From the NCBI GenBank assembly GCA_905479795.1, contig CAJQNX010000020.1:1-25056 (forward strand): a DNA stretch of 25,056 nucleotides, given 5' to 3'. Position 1 is the first letter of the stretch. Every line of letters starts with the position of its first letter. The position numbers were made by a program, and so were the translations under genes. Source of the stretch: an uncultured Candidatus Midichloriaceae bacterium. GTDB taxonomy: Bacteria; Pseudomonadota; Alphaproteobacteria; Rickettsiales; Midichloriaceae. The notes beneath the pieces were generated by a model. The model ran no database searches. It was not told where the DNA came from and saw only the letters and a program-made list of their open reading frames with translations. Positions 15,707 through 23,377 of the stretch are shown here, in pieces.

Positions 15707-16222
15707 TTATAACTCATCGTGCATATCAACATTAGTAGTACTGGTAATATTATGATAATTTCCTAATACAGTGCATGTGGCATTTACAGTATTTTCTACA
15801 AAAAGCAAAGCTCCTTCCAGCCCCTCAACAACTAAATACTCACCACCAGTACTAACATCTTCTACAACATCTTTTGCAATTGGTATTATAACTGGGAGCA
15901 ACTCTACTACATTAGGTAATAATTTTTCAATTCCCTTTGCAAGTTGAATCCCTGCGTCAACATATTCCTTCTTATTAACATCCTCTCGAATAGAAGACAT
16001 GGTTTTTCCAATATCGTACACAACTAAATGAAACTCTTTTACCGCCGTCTCTATTCCATATTTTTTTTCAAGTAATTCCACTATCTTTGGAAGCAATTTT
16101 ATTTCTTGCGTATAATTTAATTTATCTTTTTCATATGCATTAAAGCATGGTAAAATATTTTCAAATTTATTTTCCAACTCATGAAAAATTCCTGCTAATT
16201 TAAAAATGTTTATATTAGACAT
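15707..16222 (-). CDS. small helical protein ending in HDEL, candidate ER-targeted effector
   Basis: The protein has 171 residues and no recognised family. It has no signal peptide. It is predicted largely helical, with a repeated amphipathic element, KLLPKIVELL (42-51) and KLLPNVVELL (100-109). The second copy runs into a moderately hydrophobic stretch, PVIIPIAKDVV, that might touch a membrane. The last 30 residues are polar and contain two N-x-T sequons (N147-A-T, N158-I-T); a third lies at N36-Y-T. The C-terminus is exactly His-Asp-Glu-Leu (168-171). AGAGGGG with a 7-nt gap gives a strong ribosome site at the ATG. It converges on the other HDEL gene but shares no sequence with it, and its HDEL codons differ (CAC GAT GAG TTA against CAT GAT GAA TTA). 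An ER-directed effector role is inferred from the tail. Confidence 0.6.
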   Translation of the reverse strand: MSNINIFKLAGIFHELENKFENILPCFNAYEKDKLNYTQEIKLLPKIVELLEKKYGIETAVKEFHLVVYDIGKTMSSIREDVNKKEYVDAGIQLAKGIEKLLPNVVELLPVIIPIAKDVVEDVSTGGEYLVVEGLEGALLFVENTVNATCTVLGNYHNITSTTNVDMHDEL

Positions 16223-16420
16223 TTGGCAACCCCTCTAAAAAATTTTTGAAATTAACGATATCCGTAATGAAAATTAATGTCTACAATCATAAAATCGCAA
16301 GGATAAAATACTACTTCTATCTAGGCTAAATCTAAAATATTTCACATATTACTCTTAGCGTGCTGCATTTATTAGCTTTTTCTATATTCTAACAGAATTA
16401 CTTATCATTGTAGGCTTGCA

Positions 16421-17509
16421 CTATTTTTCTAATTGACTCTTGTCGTCACTTTCTAAATATAACGTTCTAGTAGGGAAAGCCATTTCAGCTTTATTTTGAT
16501 CAACAATTTCACTAATTTTCAATAATACATCCTGCAGAACCGCCTGATACTTGATCCAATTAGTAGTTTTGGTAAATGCATAAACCATAAAATCAACAGA
16601 ATATTGATTAAATTGAGTCAGATTTACAATTAAAGTCTGGTCTGAAGCAATTTCCTCATGTTTCATTAACATATTCTTAACTTCATCAATTATTTTTGCT
16701 ACAACACCAATATCACAATACCTCACCCCAATAGTTGTTTTGATCCTTCTATGCGACATCCTCGAAGCATTTTCTACAATACTTGAGTTAAAAATAGAAT
16801 TTGGGACATATAAAGGGCGTTTATCAAATGTCCTTATTTTTGTAAGTCTCCAACTAATTGATTCAACAGTACCATTTATATTTTTATCTGGAGAAATCAC
16901 CCAATCACCTATTTCAAAAGGCTTATCAAGATATATCAAAGTCGCTCCAAAAAAATTTGCCAATAAATCCTTTGAAGCAAAACCCAATATTATACCACTC
17001 ACACTACCAAAAGCTAGCAAACCACTGATGTTGATTCCAGAAGTTTCAATTAAAGTAAGAAGTGCAAAAATAATAACAATTATTTTCAATATTCTACAAA
17101 GAGTTCCGATCGGAATATTAGCCCTGTTAGCAAGTGAATTCATCCTTTTAGAATACAACTCATATTCGTGTATAAGCTTAAATGCAAACAATCCAAGCAA
17201 AAATATAAATATAATTTTTCTACCAAGCAAAACGGAATGCAATATATCAAAATTTAGAAATTTATTTATTAATGCAACAATATATGAGGCAATCAACACC
17301 CAAATTAAAACTTTCAAAGGAATTTTAATTGAAAAAACAACTATTTTATAAATACTTTCGTTCTTTCCTGTTTTTTCAAATTTACGATAAAATTTATTAA
17401 CAACTTTATTAATAATAAAACCTATAATTATTATTAATAAAACCTCAGCTAATACATACATCAATGAATCGTTTTTAAAAAATAATTCAAATGGAAGAAA
17501 TTTATTCAT
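16421..17509 (-). CDS. small-conductance mechanosensitive channel, MscS family
   Basis: This 362-residue inner-membrane channel opens under membrane tension to release solutes during osmotic downshock. Predicted spans lie at about 17-36, 57-82, 97-115 and 136-155, followed by the pore-lining helix at about 162-185 (SGLLAFGSVSGIILGFA). The MscS core follows directly: SKDLLANFFGATLIYLDKPFEIGDWV, then the beta domain with NGTVESISWRLTKIRTFDKR and YVPNS. Five spans rather than three suggests a YnaI/YbdG-like subgroup. It is divergent from glmS across a 197-nt gap. The 198-nt gap downstream, towards the 171-residue gene, holds nothing I can recognise. The ATG at 17509 has no clear Shine-Dalgarno. 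Confidence 0.93.
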   Translation of the reverse strand: MNKFLPFELFFKNDSLMYVLAEVLLIIIIGFIINKVVNKFYRKFEKTGKNESIYKIVVFSIKIPLKVLIWVLIASYIVALINKFLNFDILHSVLLGRKIIFIFLLGLFAFKLIHEYELYSKRMNSLANRANIPIGTLCRILKIIVIIFALLTLIETSGINISGLLAFGSVSGIILGFASKDLLANFFGATLIYLDKPFEIGDWVISPDKNINGTVESISWRLTKIRTFDKRPLYVPNSIFNSSIVENASRMSHRRIKTTIGVRYCDIGVVAKIIDEVKNMLMKHEEIASDQTLIVNLTQFNQYSVDFMVYAFTKTTNWIKYQAVLQDVLLKISEIVDQNKAEMAFPTRTLYLESDDKSQLEK

Positions 17510-17619
17510 AGAACAGTTTTTTTATTATGATATTATATTCAATCAACTTTTTTCAAAAATAGTAAAAATTTAATAGGTAACAAAATTATAATAAAGGATT
17601 TAACTTTTTAGAAGAAGAT

Positions 17620-17632
17620 GTTATTTAATAAC
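17620..17632. repeat. 13-bp palindrome GTTATT-T-AATAAC upstream of glmS
   Basis: Perfect 6-bp arms lie around one central base, 75 nt before glmS in the 197-nt divergent gap with mscS. This may be an operator, although in such AT-rich DNA a chance occurrence is quite possible. No convincing glmS promoter could be placed. Confidence 0.25.
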
Positions 17633-17706
17633 ATTATGCAATAATAATTTTATTACAAGTCCCAATCTATTAATTAACAATTAAAATAAATTAAATTTAA
17701 AATTTC

Positions 17707-19509
17707 ATGTGTGGTATTTTTTGTTCAAACAGTAATTACGGTGTAAAAAAAGACATCATTAAAGGATTGCATTTTTTAGAATATAGAGGTTATGACTCAG
17801 CAGGTTTGGCGTTTATTCAAAAAGATCAGTTGAAGATCATTAAGGCATTAGGAAAAGTCTCAAATTTAGAGGAAAAAATTAATAGTACAATAGATGATGG
17901 CAAAATTGGTATTGGACATACTAGATGGGCAACTCATGGTAAAGTGAGCTTAAATAACTCACACCCTATTTCTAATCAAGAAATTGCTGTTGTTCACAAT
18001 GGGATTATAGAGAATTACAAAGAAATTAAAAATAAATTAGTTAAGCAAAATTACGAATTTAAAGGCGACACAGATACTGAAGTTATACTAAATTTACTTC
18101 AATATTACATTAATTCCAAATCTGATTATTTAGAAGCATTTAAAAAAACAATAAATGATATAAAGGGTAATTATGCCATTTCTGTCATATTTCTTCATGA
18201 AAAAAATACTATATTTTGCACTAAAAATGGCTCACCCCTCTCGATTGGATTGGGAGAGAGTGAAAATTATATTGCATCAGATGTTAATACTTTAACATTT
18301 TTTGTAGAAAAAATTATAACGCTGGAAGATGGTGATATTGCACTTATAACTAAAGATGATCACAAGATTTTTGATAGCAGTCATAATGCTGTAAGAAGAA
18401 GTATTCAAGAATTCACTAAGAAAGAAGAAGATAATGAACTTGGTGTATTTCCAAATTATATGCTGAAAGAAATAAATGATCAGCCAAGGATTTTGAAAAA
18501 AATTATACAAAACATTATATCAAAAAAAGAAAATAAAAATTTATCATCCATAAACTGGGTAAATGTAAGTAAAATATCTATAGTGGCCTGTGGAAGTTCA
18601 TACAATGCTGGAATGGTAGCAAAATATTGGTTTGAAACCTATGCAAAAATACCGGTAGAAATTGATTTTGCCTCAGAATTTAAAGCAAGAAATATTATTT
18701 ATGATAAAGATGCATTATATGTTTTTATTTCTCAATCTGGAGAAACTCTCGATACCTTAGTTGCATTAAAAGAAGCCCAAAAACACAACGTTATTACTAT
18801 TGGACTCGTGAATAATTTAAATAGTTCGATTGCAAATCTTGCAAAATATACCGTAGCAATTGAGGCTGGAATAGAAATATCTGTTGCATCGACTAAAAGT
18901 TTTATAGCTCAATTAATGAAATTGCTTAACATTGTGCTGATAGCAGCAACTGAAAAAAAGTTAATGTCAAAAGATGCTTGCGATGAATTATTGAAAAAAA
19001 TTAATAGTGAAATAAATGCTTTAGACGGGTTACTTGAAATTAGTAAAAAAATTGAAGAGATTTCTCAATCTATTTCTAAGGCTAAAAATATTATTTTTAT
19101 AGGCAGAAATTACATGTATCCAATTTGCCTAGAAGGCGCTTTAAAACTAAAAGAATTATCATACTTGCCAGTTTTTGCATGCGCTGCTGGAGAGCTTAAA
19201 CATGGCTCAATTGCGTTAATAGACGACGATTCATTAATTATTGCATTAGCACCAAAAAATAGCACGCATCAAAAAATGATCTCAAATATTGAAGAAGTAA
19301 AAACACGAGGTTCTAAAGTGGTTTTACTAACCGATTCAACAAATGATTTTGAAGTTGAGCACGTGTTAAATATTCCTAAAACCTCTGAAATTTTAACACC
19401 CTTACTATACACGGTACCCTTACAATTATTTGCTTATCAAGTAGCCTTAAATCTTGGTAAAAATGTTGATAGACCTAGAAACCTTGCTAAATCTGTAACT
19501 GTTGAATAA
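17707..19509 (+). CDS. glmS: glutamine-fructose-6-phosphate aminotransferase (isomerizing)
   Basis: The enzyme makes glucosamine-6-phosphate from fructose-6-phosphate and glutamine, the entry step to UDP-GlcNAc for peptidoglycan and LPS. It has the normal family length, 600 residues. The N-terminal class II glutaminase starts MCGIF, so Cys2 becomes the N-terminal nucleophile; EYRGYDSAG, HTRWATHG and HNGIIEN are all present. Two SIS domains bind the sugar phosphate: the first carries CGSSYNAG (about 295-302) and SQSGETLDTL (about 342-351), and the second carries GALKLKELSY and AGELKHGSIALI. The protein ends in the conserved LAKSVTVE. It stands alone and converges on atpF with a 26-nt gap. No Shine-Dalgarno is visible, and no sign of the Firmicute glmS ribozyme is seen. 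Confidence 0.97.
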   Translation: MCGIFCSNSNYGVKKDIIKGLHFLEYRGYDSAGLAFIQKDQLKIIKALGKVSNLEEKINSTIDDGKIGIGHTRWATHGKVSLNNSHPISNQEIAVVHNGIIENYKEIKNKLVKQNYEFKGDTDTEVILNLLQYYINSKSDYLEAFKKTINDIKGNYAISVIFLHEKNTIFCTKNGSPLSIGLGESENYIASDVNTLTFFVEKIITLEDGDIALITKDDHKIFDSSHNAVRRSIQEFTKKEEDNELGVFPNYMLKEINDQPRILKKIIQNIISKKENKNLSSINWVNVSKISIVACGSSYNAGMVAKYWFETYAKIPVEIDFASEFKARNIIYDKDALYVFISQSGETLDTLVALKEAQKHNVITIGLVNNLNSSIANLAKYTVAIEAGIEISVASTKSFIAQLMKLLNIVLIAATEKKLMSKDACDELLKKINSEINALDGLLEISKKIEEISQSISKAKNIIFIGRNYMYPICLEGALKLKELSYLPVFACAAGELKHGSIALIDDDSLIIALAPKNSTHQKMISNIEEVKTRGSKVVLLTDSTNDFEVEHVLNIPKTSEILTPLLYTVPLQLFAYQVALNLGKNVDRPRNLAKSVTVE

Positions 19510-19528
19510 AATTCTAATTTCCTTATTT

Positions 19529-19548
19529 AATAACGTTACTTTGTTATT
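19529..19548. terminator. weak bidirectional hairpin between glmS and atpF
   Basis: AATAAC and GTTATT form a 6-bp stem with an 8-nt loop, followed by TTAA on the plus side. It spans the atpF stop codon. It is AT-rich and weak, but it is the only hairpin in the 26-nt convergent gap. Confidence 0.3.
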
Positions 19549-20012
19549 TTAATCTGATCTAATTTATTTAAAGATTGTTTTAAAAATTGAGTGTTTTTTG
19601 TATCTTCATCACTAAATTCTGAAATTACTCTATTTATATTTTTTAAAAGAAATTTTGAAGCAATTTCCTTTTTTATGATTTCCTCATCTGTTTTCCTTTG
19701 TATTTCTGCCAGAAAAAATTGCCTTTTAATTTCTTCTTCAATTTTTTTATCACTTTCTAATTTTATTGAATTTAATAAATGCTCATTTTGAATGAGCTTC
19801 TCTTCGTTAAGTTTATTTTGAATCTTCAAATCTTTTTCTAATTTCTTTAGATACTTGACCGCATCATTGTGAGCATTTTTAGCTTCATCTAATAGCTTTT
19901 TGGTATTAATTATATGTGAATCAATAGTGTTTTTTAAGGCCCGTTTTAACGGTTTATATGCAAAAAATAAAATAACTATAAGTGCAATAGATAACCAAAA
20001 AATTTCATTCAT
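19536..20012 (-). CDS. atpF: ATP synthase F0 subunit b
   Basis: The 158 residues comprise one N-terminal membrane span (about 4-19, FWLSIALIVILFFAYKP) followed by a long, charged, helical coiled coil that forms the peripheral stalk linking F0 to F1. It is the last gene of atpB-atpE-atpF'-atpF and overlaps the preceding b' gene by 4 nt (ATGA). Assignment as b and not b' rests on order: in alphaproteobacteria the b' gene comes directly after atpE. The sequence itself is low-complexity (Lys, Glu, Asn), so similarity searches may be weak. The F1 genes are not in the window, as is usual for Rickettsiales. Confidence 0.9.
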   Translation of the reverse strand: MNEIFWLSIALIVILFFAYKPLKRALKNTIDSHIINTKKLLDEAKNAHNDAVKYLKKLEKDLKIQNKLNEEKLIQNEHLLNSIKLESDKKIEEEIKRQFFLAEIQRKTDEEIIKKEIASKFLLKNINRVISEFSDEDTKNTQFLKQSLNKLDQIKITK

Positions 20013-20446
20013 TTTTTTTCAAATAAATACAAATTTATTTTTTCCTCAATATCGCTTGAATACTTTTTCAAATCTTTGGCTAACGTCTCTTTCATTTTAT
20101 TCAAAAACAGCTTATGTGCAATATTTCTACTTCCAATCTCATTTTTTAAAATGCTCAAGCGCCTTTGCTTAGTATCATAAATTTTTGCTCTTAAACTCTC
20201 TTCCTGCTCCTTAAGTTTTAATGATAATTCCTTCTTAGATTTTTCCAATTGCTCTTGAATATTACTAGCCTTCAATAACATCTTATTAGACTGAGCAATA
20301 TAATTTTGAATTACTTCTTTTCTGTTTGTTAGAACCTTATTGTATTTGTTATAAAATTGCCTACTTGCTGTAAAATACACAAGCAGAAAAACAATAATAC
20401 ACCAAAAAGATTGATTAAAAAGATATGTTAAATCTAAATGAGGCAT
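20009..20446 (-). CDS. ATP synthase F0 subunit b'
   Basis: The 145 residues start MPHLDLTYLFNQSFWCIIVF, the classic short amphipathic lead into one membrane span (about 13-28). A coiled coil rich in Lys, Glu and Gln follows to the end. The split into b and b' peripheral-stalk subunits is a feature of alphaproteobacteria and photosynthetic bacteria. It lies 18 nt after atpE and overlaps atpF by 4 nt, so it is surely in the same transcript. Databases use atpF', atpG or atpX for this gene. Confidence 0.9.
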   Translation of the reverse strand: MPHLDLTYLFNQSFWCIIVFLLVYFTASRQFYNKYNKVLTNRKEVIQNYIAQSNKMLLKASNIQEQLEKSKKELSLKLKEQEESLRAKIYDTKQRRLSILKNEIGSRNIAHKLFLNKMKETLAKDLKKYSSDIEEKINLYLFEKK

Positions 20447-20464
20447 GCTTTACACACAAATAAT

Positions 20465-20692
20465 TTAGACAAAAAATAACAATAATAGCGCTATTAAAAA
20501 GGCAAACAAACCCATTGCCTCAGCAAGACCAGCTCCAATAAAAGCACCTTTCATTAACTTATCTTCAGCCGAAGGATTTCTTGCTATGCCATTAAGAAGT
20601 GCTGCAAAAATATTTCCTATTCCCATAGCTGCACCAAACATCGCAATAGAAGTTAATCCGACTCCGATATATTTTAAAGCTTCTAATTCCAT
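20465..20692 (-). CDS. atpE: ATP synthase F0 subunit c
   Basis: This 75-residue hairpin of two membrane helices multimerises into the proton-driven rotor ring. Helix 1 has the glycine-rich packing motif GAAMGIGNIF, the polar loop reads ARNPSAED, and helix 2 carries the proton-binding carboxylate Glu58 in GLAEAMGLF. The length is typical of alphaproteobacteria. A good Shine-Dalgarno (GGAG, 7-nt gap) precedes the ATG, in keeping with the high copy number needed. It lies 27 nt after atpB. Confidence 0.97.
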   Translation of the reverse strand: MELEALKYIGVGLTSIAMFGAAMGIGNIFAALLNGIARNPSAEDKLMKGAFIGAGLAEAMGLFAFLIALLLLFFV

Positions 20693-20719
20693 CTTTTTTC
20701 TCCGTATAAATTGTTATTT

Positions 20720-21442
20720 TTAATGTAGATTTAAAGCATCACTTAAATACGCACAAGTTAAAATTGAAAAAATGTACGCCTGCAGGACTGAAATAAATAT
20801 CTCAAACCCCGTTAAAATTGTCAACAAAATTAATGGCATAATTCCAAAAAAGCCCGAAAGTATTACAAAAGTTGCCAGCACCTTCAGCACAACATGTCCA
20901 GCAGTCATATTTGCAGCAAGACGAATAGAGAGGCTTATAGGACGTGCAAGATAAGCAAATAATTCAATAAATATTATCAATGGAGCCAAAAATATTGGTG
21001 TTCCTTTTGGCAATAATATTGAAAAATAACCCACTCCATTTTTAACAAATCCCACTACCGTAATTACTATAAAAACAAATATTGCTAAAGTAAAAGTAAC
21101 AGAAATATGACTGGTTGTAGTAAACACAGAGGGAATCATGCCAATGCTATTACTGATTAAAATGAACATAAACAATGAGAAAATTAAAGTGAAAAACTTT
21201 TGCGATCCTTTACCAGCCGTAGAAAGCAACATACCATCAATCAAGAGAAAAACTGCCTCACCACAGGCTTGTACCTTGCCAGGCACCAATGAAATTTTGT
21301 AACACGCCACCCTAGTTAACAACAGTATAATTAAGTATGTAGTTAAGAACGTTAAGGTAGAATTTGTAATTTGTATATTATGAGAAAAGACACTGAAATT
21401 TACTACAGACTTCACAAAAAACTGTTCTAGGGGATTTAGCAT
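20720..21442 (-). CDS. atpB: ATP synthase F0 subunit a
   Basis: This 240-residue multi-span protein forms the proton half-channels beside the c-ring. The essential arginine is Arg174 in SLSIRLAANMTAGHV, and the preceding FIELFAYLARP is also conserved. Five to six hydrophobic segments are visible, and the first lies after a short N-terminal region starting MLNPLEQF. It heads the F0 cluster; the small atpI gene often found upstream is missing, and tgt is there instead. A possible promoter (TTGATG, 19 nt, TATAAT) lies in the 53-nt gap after tgt, but it is weak, and read-through from tgt is as likely. Confidence 0.96.
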   Translation of the reverse strand: MLNPLEQFFVKSVVNFSVFSHNIQITNSTLTFLTTYLIILLLTRVACYKISLVPGKVQACGEAVFLLIDGMLLSTAGKGSQKFFTLIFSLFMFILISNSIGMIPSVFTTTSHISVTFTLAIFVFIVITVVGFVKNGVGYFSILLPKGTPIFLAPLIIFIELFAYLARPISLSIRLAANMTAGHVVLKVLATFVILSGFFGIMPLILLTILTGFEIFISVLQAYIFSILTCAYLSDALNLH

Positions 21443-21495
21443 TTATATTACAATTATAATAACTTCTATTTTAATAACATCAAATTCACTAAAAT

Positions 21496-22590
21496 TCAAA
21501 TAAGGTCTTCATTTTTATAGTCATAAAGCGTATCATTCTTTATTAGCTTTCTTAATTTTTTCATTAAATCTTGATAATAAGTGATATTATGCCATGTCAT
21601 GAGCACAGCACCTAATATTTCTTTACTCCTTACAAGATGATTTAAATAAGCTTTACTATAGTTTGCACATGTATAACAACTACATTTTGGGTCCAATGGT
21701 GAATCATCAACAATATACTGACTATTCTTAATATTTATTGTTCCTCCATTTACAAATGCCTGGCCATTTCTTCCTGATCTTGTAGGTAATACACAATCAA
21801 ACATATCTACTCCCTTCTTTACAGATGCCACTATATCTATTGGCTTCCCTACCCCCATTAAATATCTAGGTTTATCTACTGGTATATTAGGAACAGTAAA
21901 TTCTAAAACCTTTAGCATTTCATCATGACCTTCACCAACTGCCAATCCTCCAATTGCATACCCATCAAAACCAATGTTTTTCAATTTTTGCATACTTTCT
22001 TTTCTCAAATCTTCAAAAGTACTACCTTGAATTATTCCAAATATCCCATATCCATCTCTATTAACAAAGGAATCTTTAGATTCTTTAGCCCATCTTAACG
22101 ATAGCTGCATCGATTTTTTAGCATAATCATAATCCACTGGATACGGAGTACATTCATCAAAGATCATAGTTATATTGCTACCTAGTTTATATTGAATATC
22201 TATAGACTTTTTTGGAGTCAAAAAATATTTCTTACCATCTATGTGAGAGTTAAACTCCACCCCTTCTTGAGAAATTTTTCTAAGCTTCGCCAATGACATA
22301 ACTTGAAATCCACCAGAATCAGTTAATATTGGCCTGTTCCAATTCATAAATTTATGTAGCCCACCCAATTTTGATATCACATCTTCTCCTGGGCGCAGCA
22401 TTAGATGATATGTATTTCCCAATATTATTTCCGCTCCTGTTTTAACCAGAGATTCTGGGAGCATTGCCTTCACAGTAGCTAAAGTTCCAACAGGCATAAA
22501 TGCAGGTGTTGTAATTTCCCCATTTGCAGTTGAAATGACTCCATTTCTTGAATCATTGCAAGTATCTACTATTTTAAAATGTAAAGACAT
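21496..22590 (-). CDS. tgt: queuine tRNA-ribosyltransferase (tRNA-guanine transglycosylase)
   Basis: The enzyme swaps guanine 34 of GUN-anticodon tRNAs for preQ1 on the way to queuosine. The 364 residues match the family length. Visible active-site parts are Asp91 in LTDSGGFQVMSL, the IIQGS and GGLAVGE loops, and the nucleophile Asp265 in FDCVLPTRSGRNGQ. The zinc site is Cys303, Cys305, Cys308 and His334, with the canonical spacing. It starts 18 nt after the alpha/beta hydrolase gene and probably shares its transcript. No Shine-Dalgarno is visible at the ATG. Confidence 0.97.
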   Translation of the reverse strand: MSLHFKIVDTCNDSRNGVISTANGEITTPAFMPVGTLATVKAMLPESLVKTGAEIILGNTYHLMLRPGEDVISKLGGLHKFMNWNRPILTDSGGFQVMSLAKLRKISQEGVEFNSHIDGKKYFLTPKKSIDIQYKLGSNITMIFDECTPYPVDYDYAKKSMQLSLRWAKESKDSFVNRDGYGIFGIIQGSTFEDLRKESMQKLKNIGFDGYAIGGLAVGEGHDEMLKVLEFTVPNIPVDKPRYLMGVGKPIDIVASVKKGVDMFDCVLPTRSGRNGQAFVNGGTINIKNSQYIVDDSPLDPKCSCYTCANYSKAYLNHLVRSKEILGAVLMTWHNITYYQDLMKKLRKLIKNDTLYDYKNEDLI

Positions 22591-22608
22591 TTAAATATAA
22601 ATTACTTA

Positions 22609-23307
22609 TTAAGATTCCATGATTTTTCTCTTCCTATCTCTCCTAATTTTTTTAGGTTGAGTTGGTCTGTTGATTCTAGGCTTAATGAATTTATCTATAC
22701 TCCCTATTAAGTTATCCATGTGCTTTGTAAAAAAATGATCCGCTCCATCAACTGCAGCATATTCAATTTCTGCATTTCTTTGCTTTGATAATTTTTCGTA
22801 AAGAGCATACGTATCCCCTTCTTTAGCTATATCATCTTCTGTACCTTGAACAATTAACCCTGGTGCTGGACATGGAGATAAAAAACCAAAATCATGTGAT
22901 GATGCTGGAGGAGCTATAGCAACAAACCCGTCTATTTCAGGTCTTCTCATTAATAATTGCATGGCAATCCACGCTCCAAAAGAAAATCCTACAATCCAAT
23001 AACTTGAAGCTTCAGGATTTTTTGATTGCAACCAATCCATCGCAGTTGCAGCATCTATTAATTCCCCATTGCCATGATCAAAATTCCCCATTGATTTTCC
23101 TACACCTCTAAAATTAAATCTCAAAACTGAAAAGTTATTTTTAACGAAAGTATGAAATGTGTGATACACAACTTTATTATTCATTGTTCCACCATGCAAT
23201 GGATGCGGATGCAATACAAGTGCCGCTGGAGCAAATTTCTCTTCTCCCTTATAATATTTACCTTCTACTCTACCTGCTTCGCTATTGAAAATTATTTCTT
23301 TTATCAT
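22609..23307 (-). CDS. alpha/beta hydrolase (dienelactone-hydrolase-like)
   Basis: This is a 232-residue cytoplasmic hydrolase of the small alpha/beta family common in alphaproteobacteria. HPHPLHGGTMNNKVV (33-47) forms the oxyanion-hole strand and loop, with FNFRGVGKS after it. The nucleophile is Ser109 in GFSFG, the acid is probably Asp158 or Asp159 in QGTEDD, and the catalytic base is His191 in DGADHFF. The last 20 residues (NRPTQPKKIRRDRKRKIMES) are a strongly basic tail unlike the core. It is upstream of tgt with an 18-nt gap and divergent from the desulfurase across 70 nt. The substrate is unknown. Confidence 0.9.
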   Translation of the reverse strand: MIKEIIFNSEAGRVEGKYYKGEEKFAPAALVLHPHPLHGGTMNNKVVYHTFHTFVKNNFSVLRFNFRGVGKSMGNFDHGNGELIDAATAMDWLQSKNPEASSYWIVGFSFGAWIAMQLLMRRPEIDGFVAIAPPASSHDFGFLSPCPAPGLIVQGTEDDIAKEGDTYALYEKLSKQRNAEIEYAAVDGADHFFTKHMDNLIGSIDKFIKPRINRPTQPKKIRRDRKRKIMES

Positions 23308-23377
23308 TTTATAAAAAATACTATTAATTGTCTTATAATTAAGTTAAATACTATGAAAAATCAAAATAAAATTAACA

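Noticed and set aside
17633..17706. A glmS-type ribozyme or riboswitch upstream of glmS
   Set aside because: The leader is short, very AT-rich and lacks the conserved G-rich core. The ribozyme is known mainly from Gram-positive bacteria.
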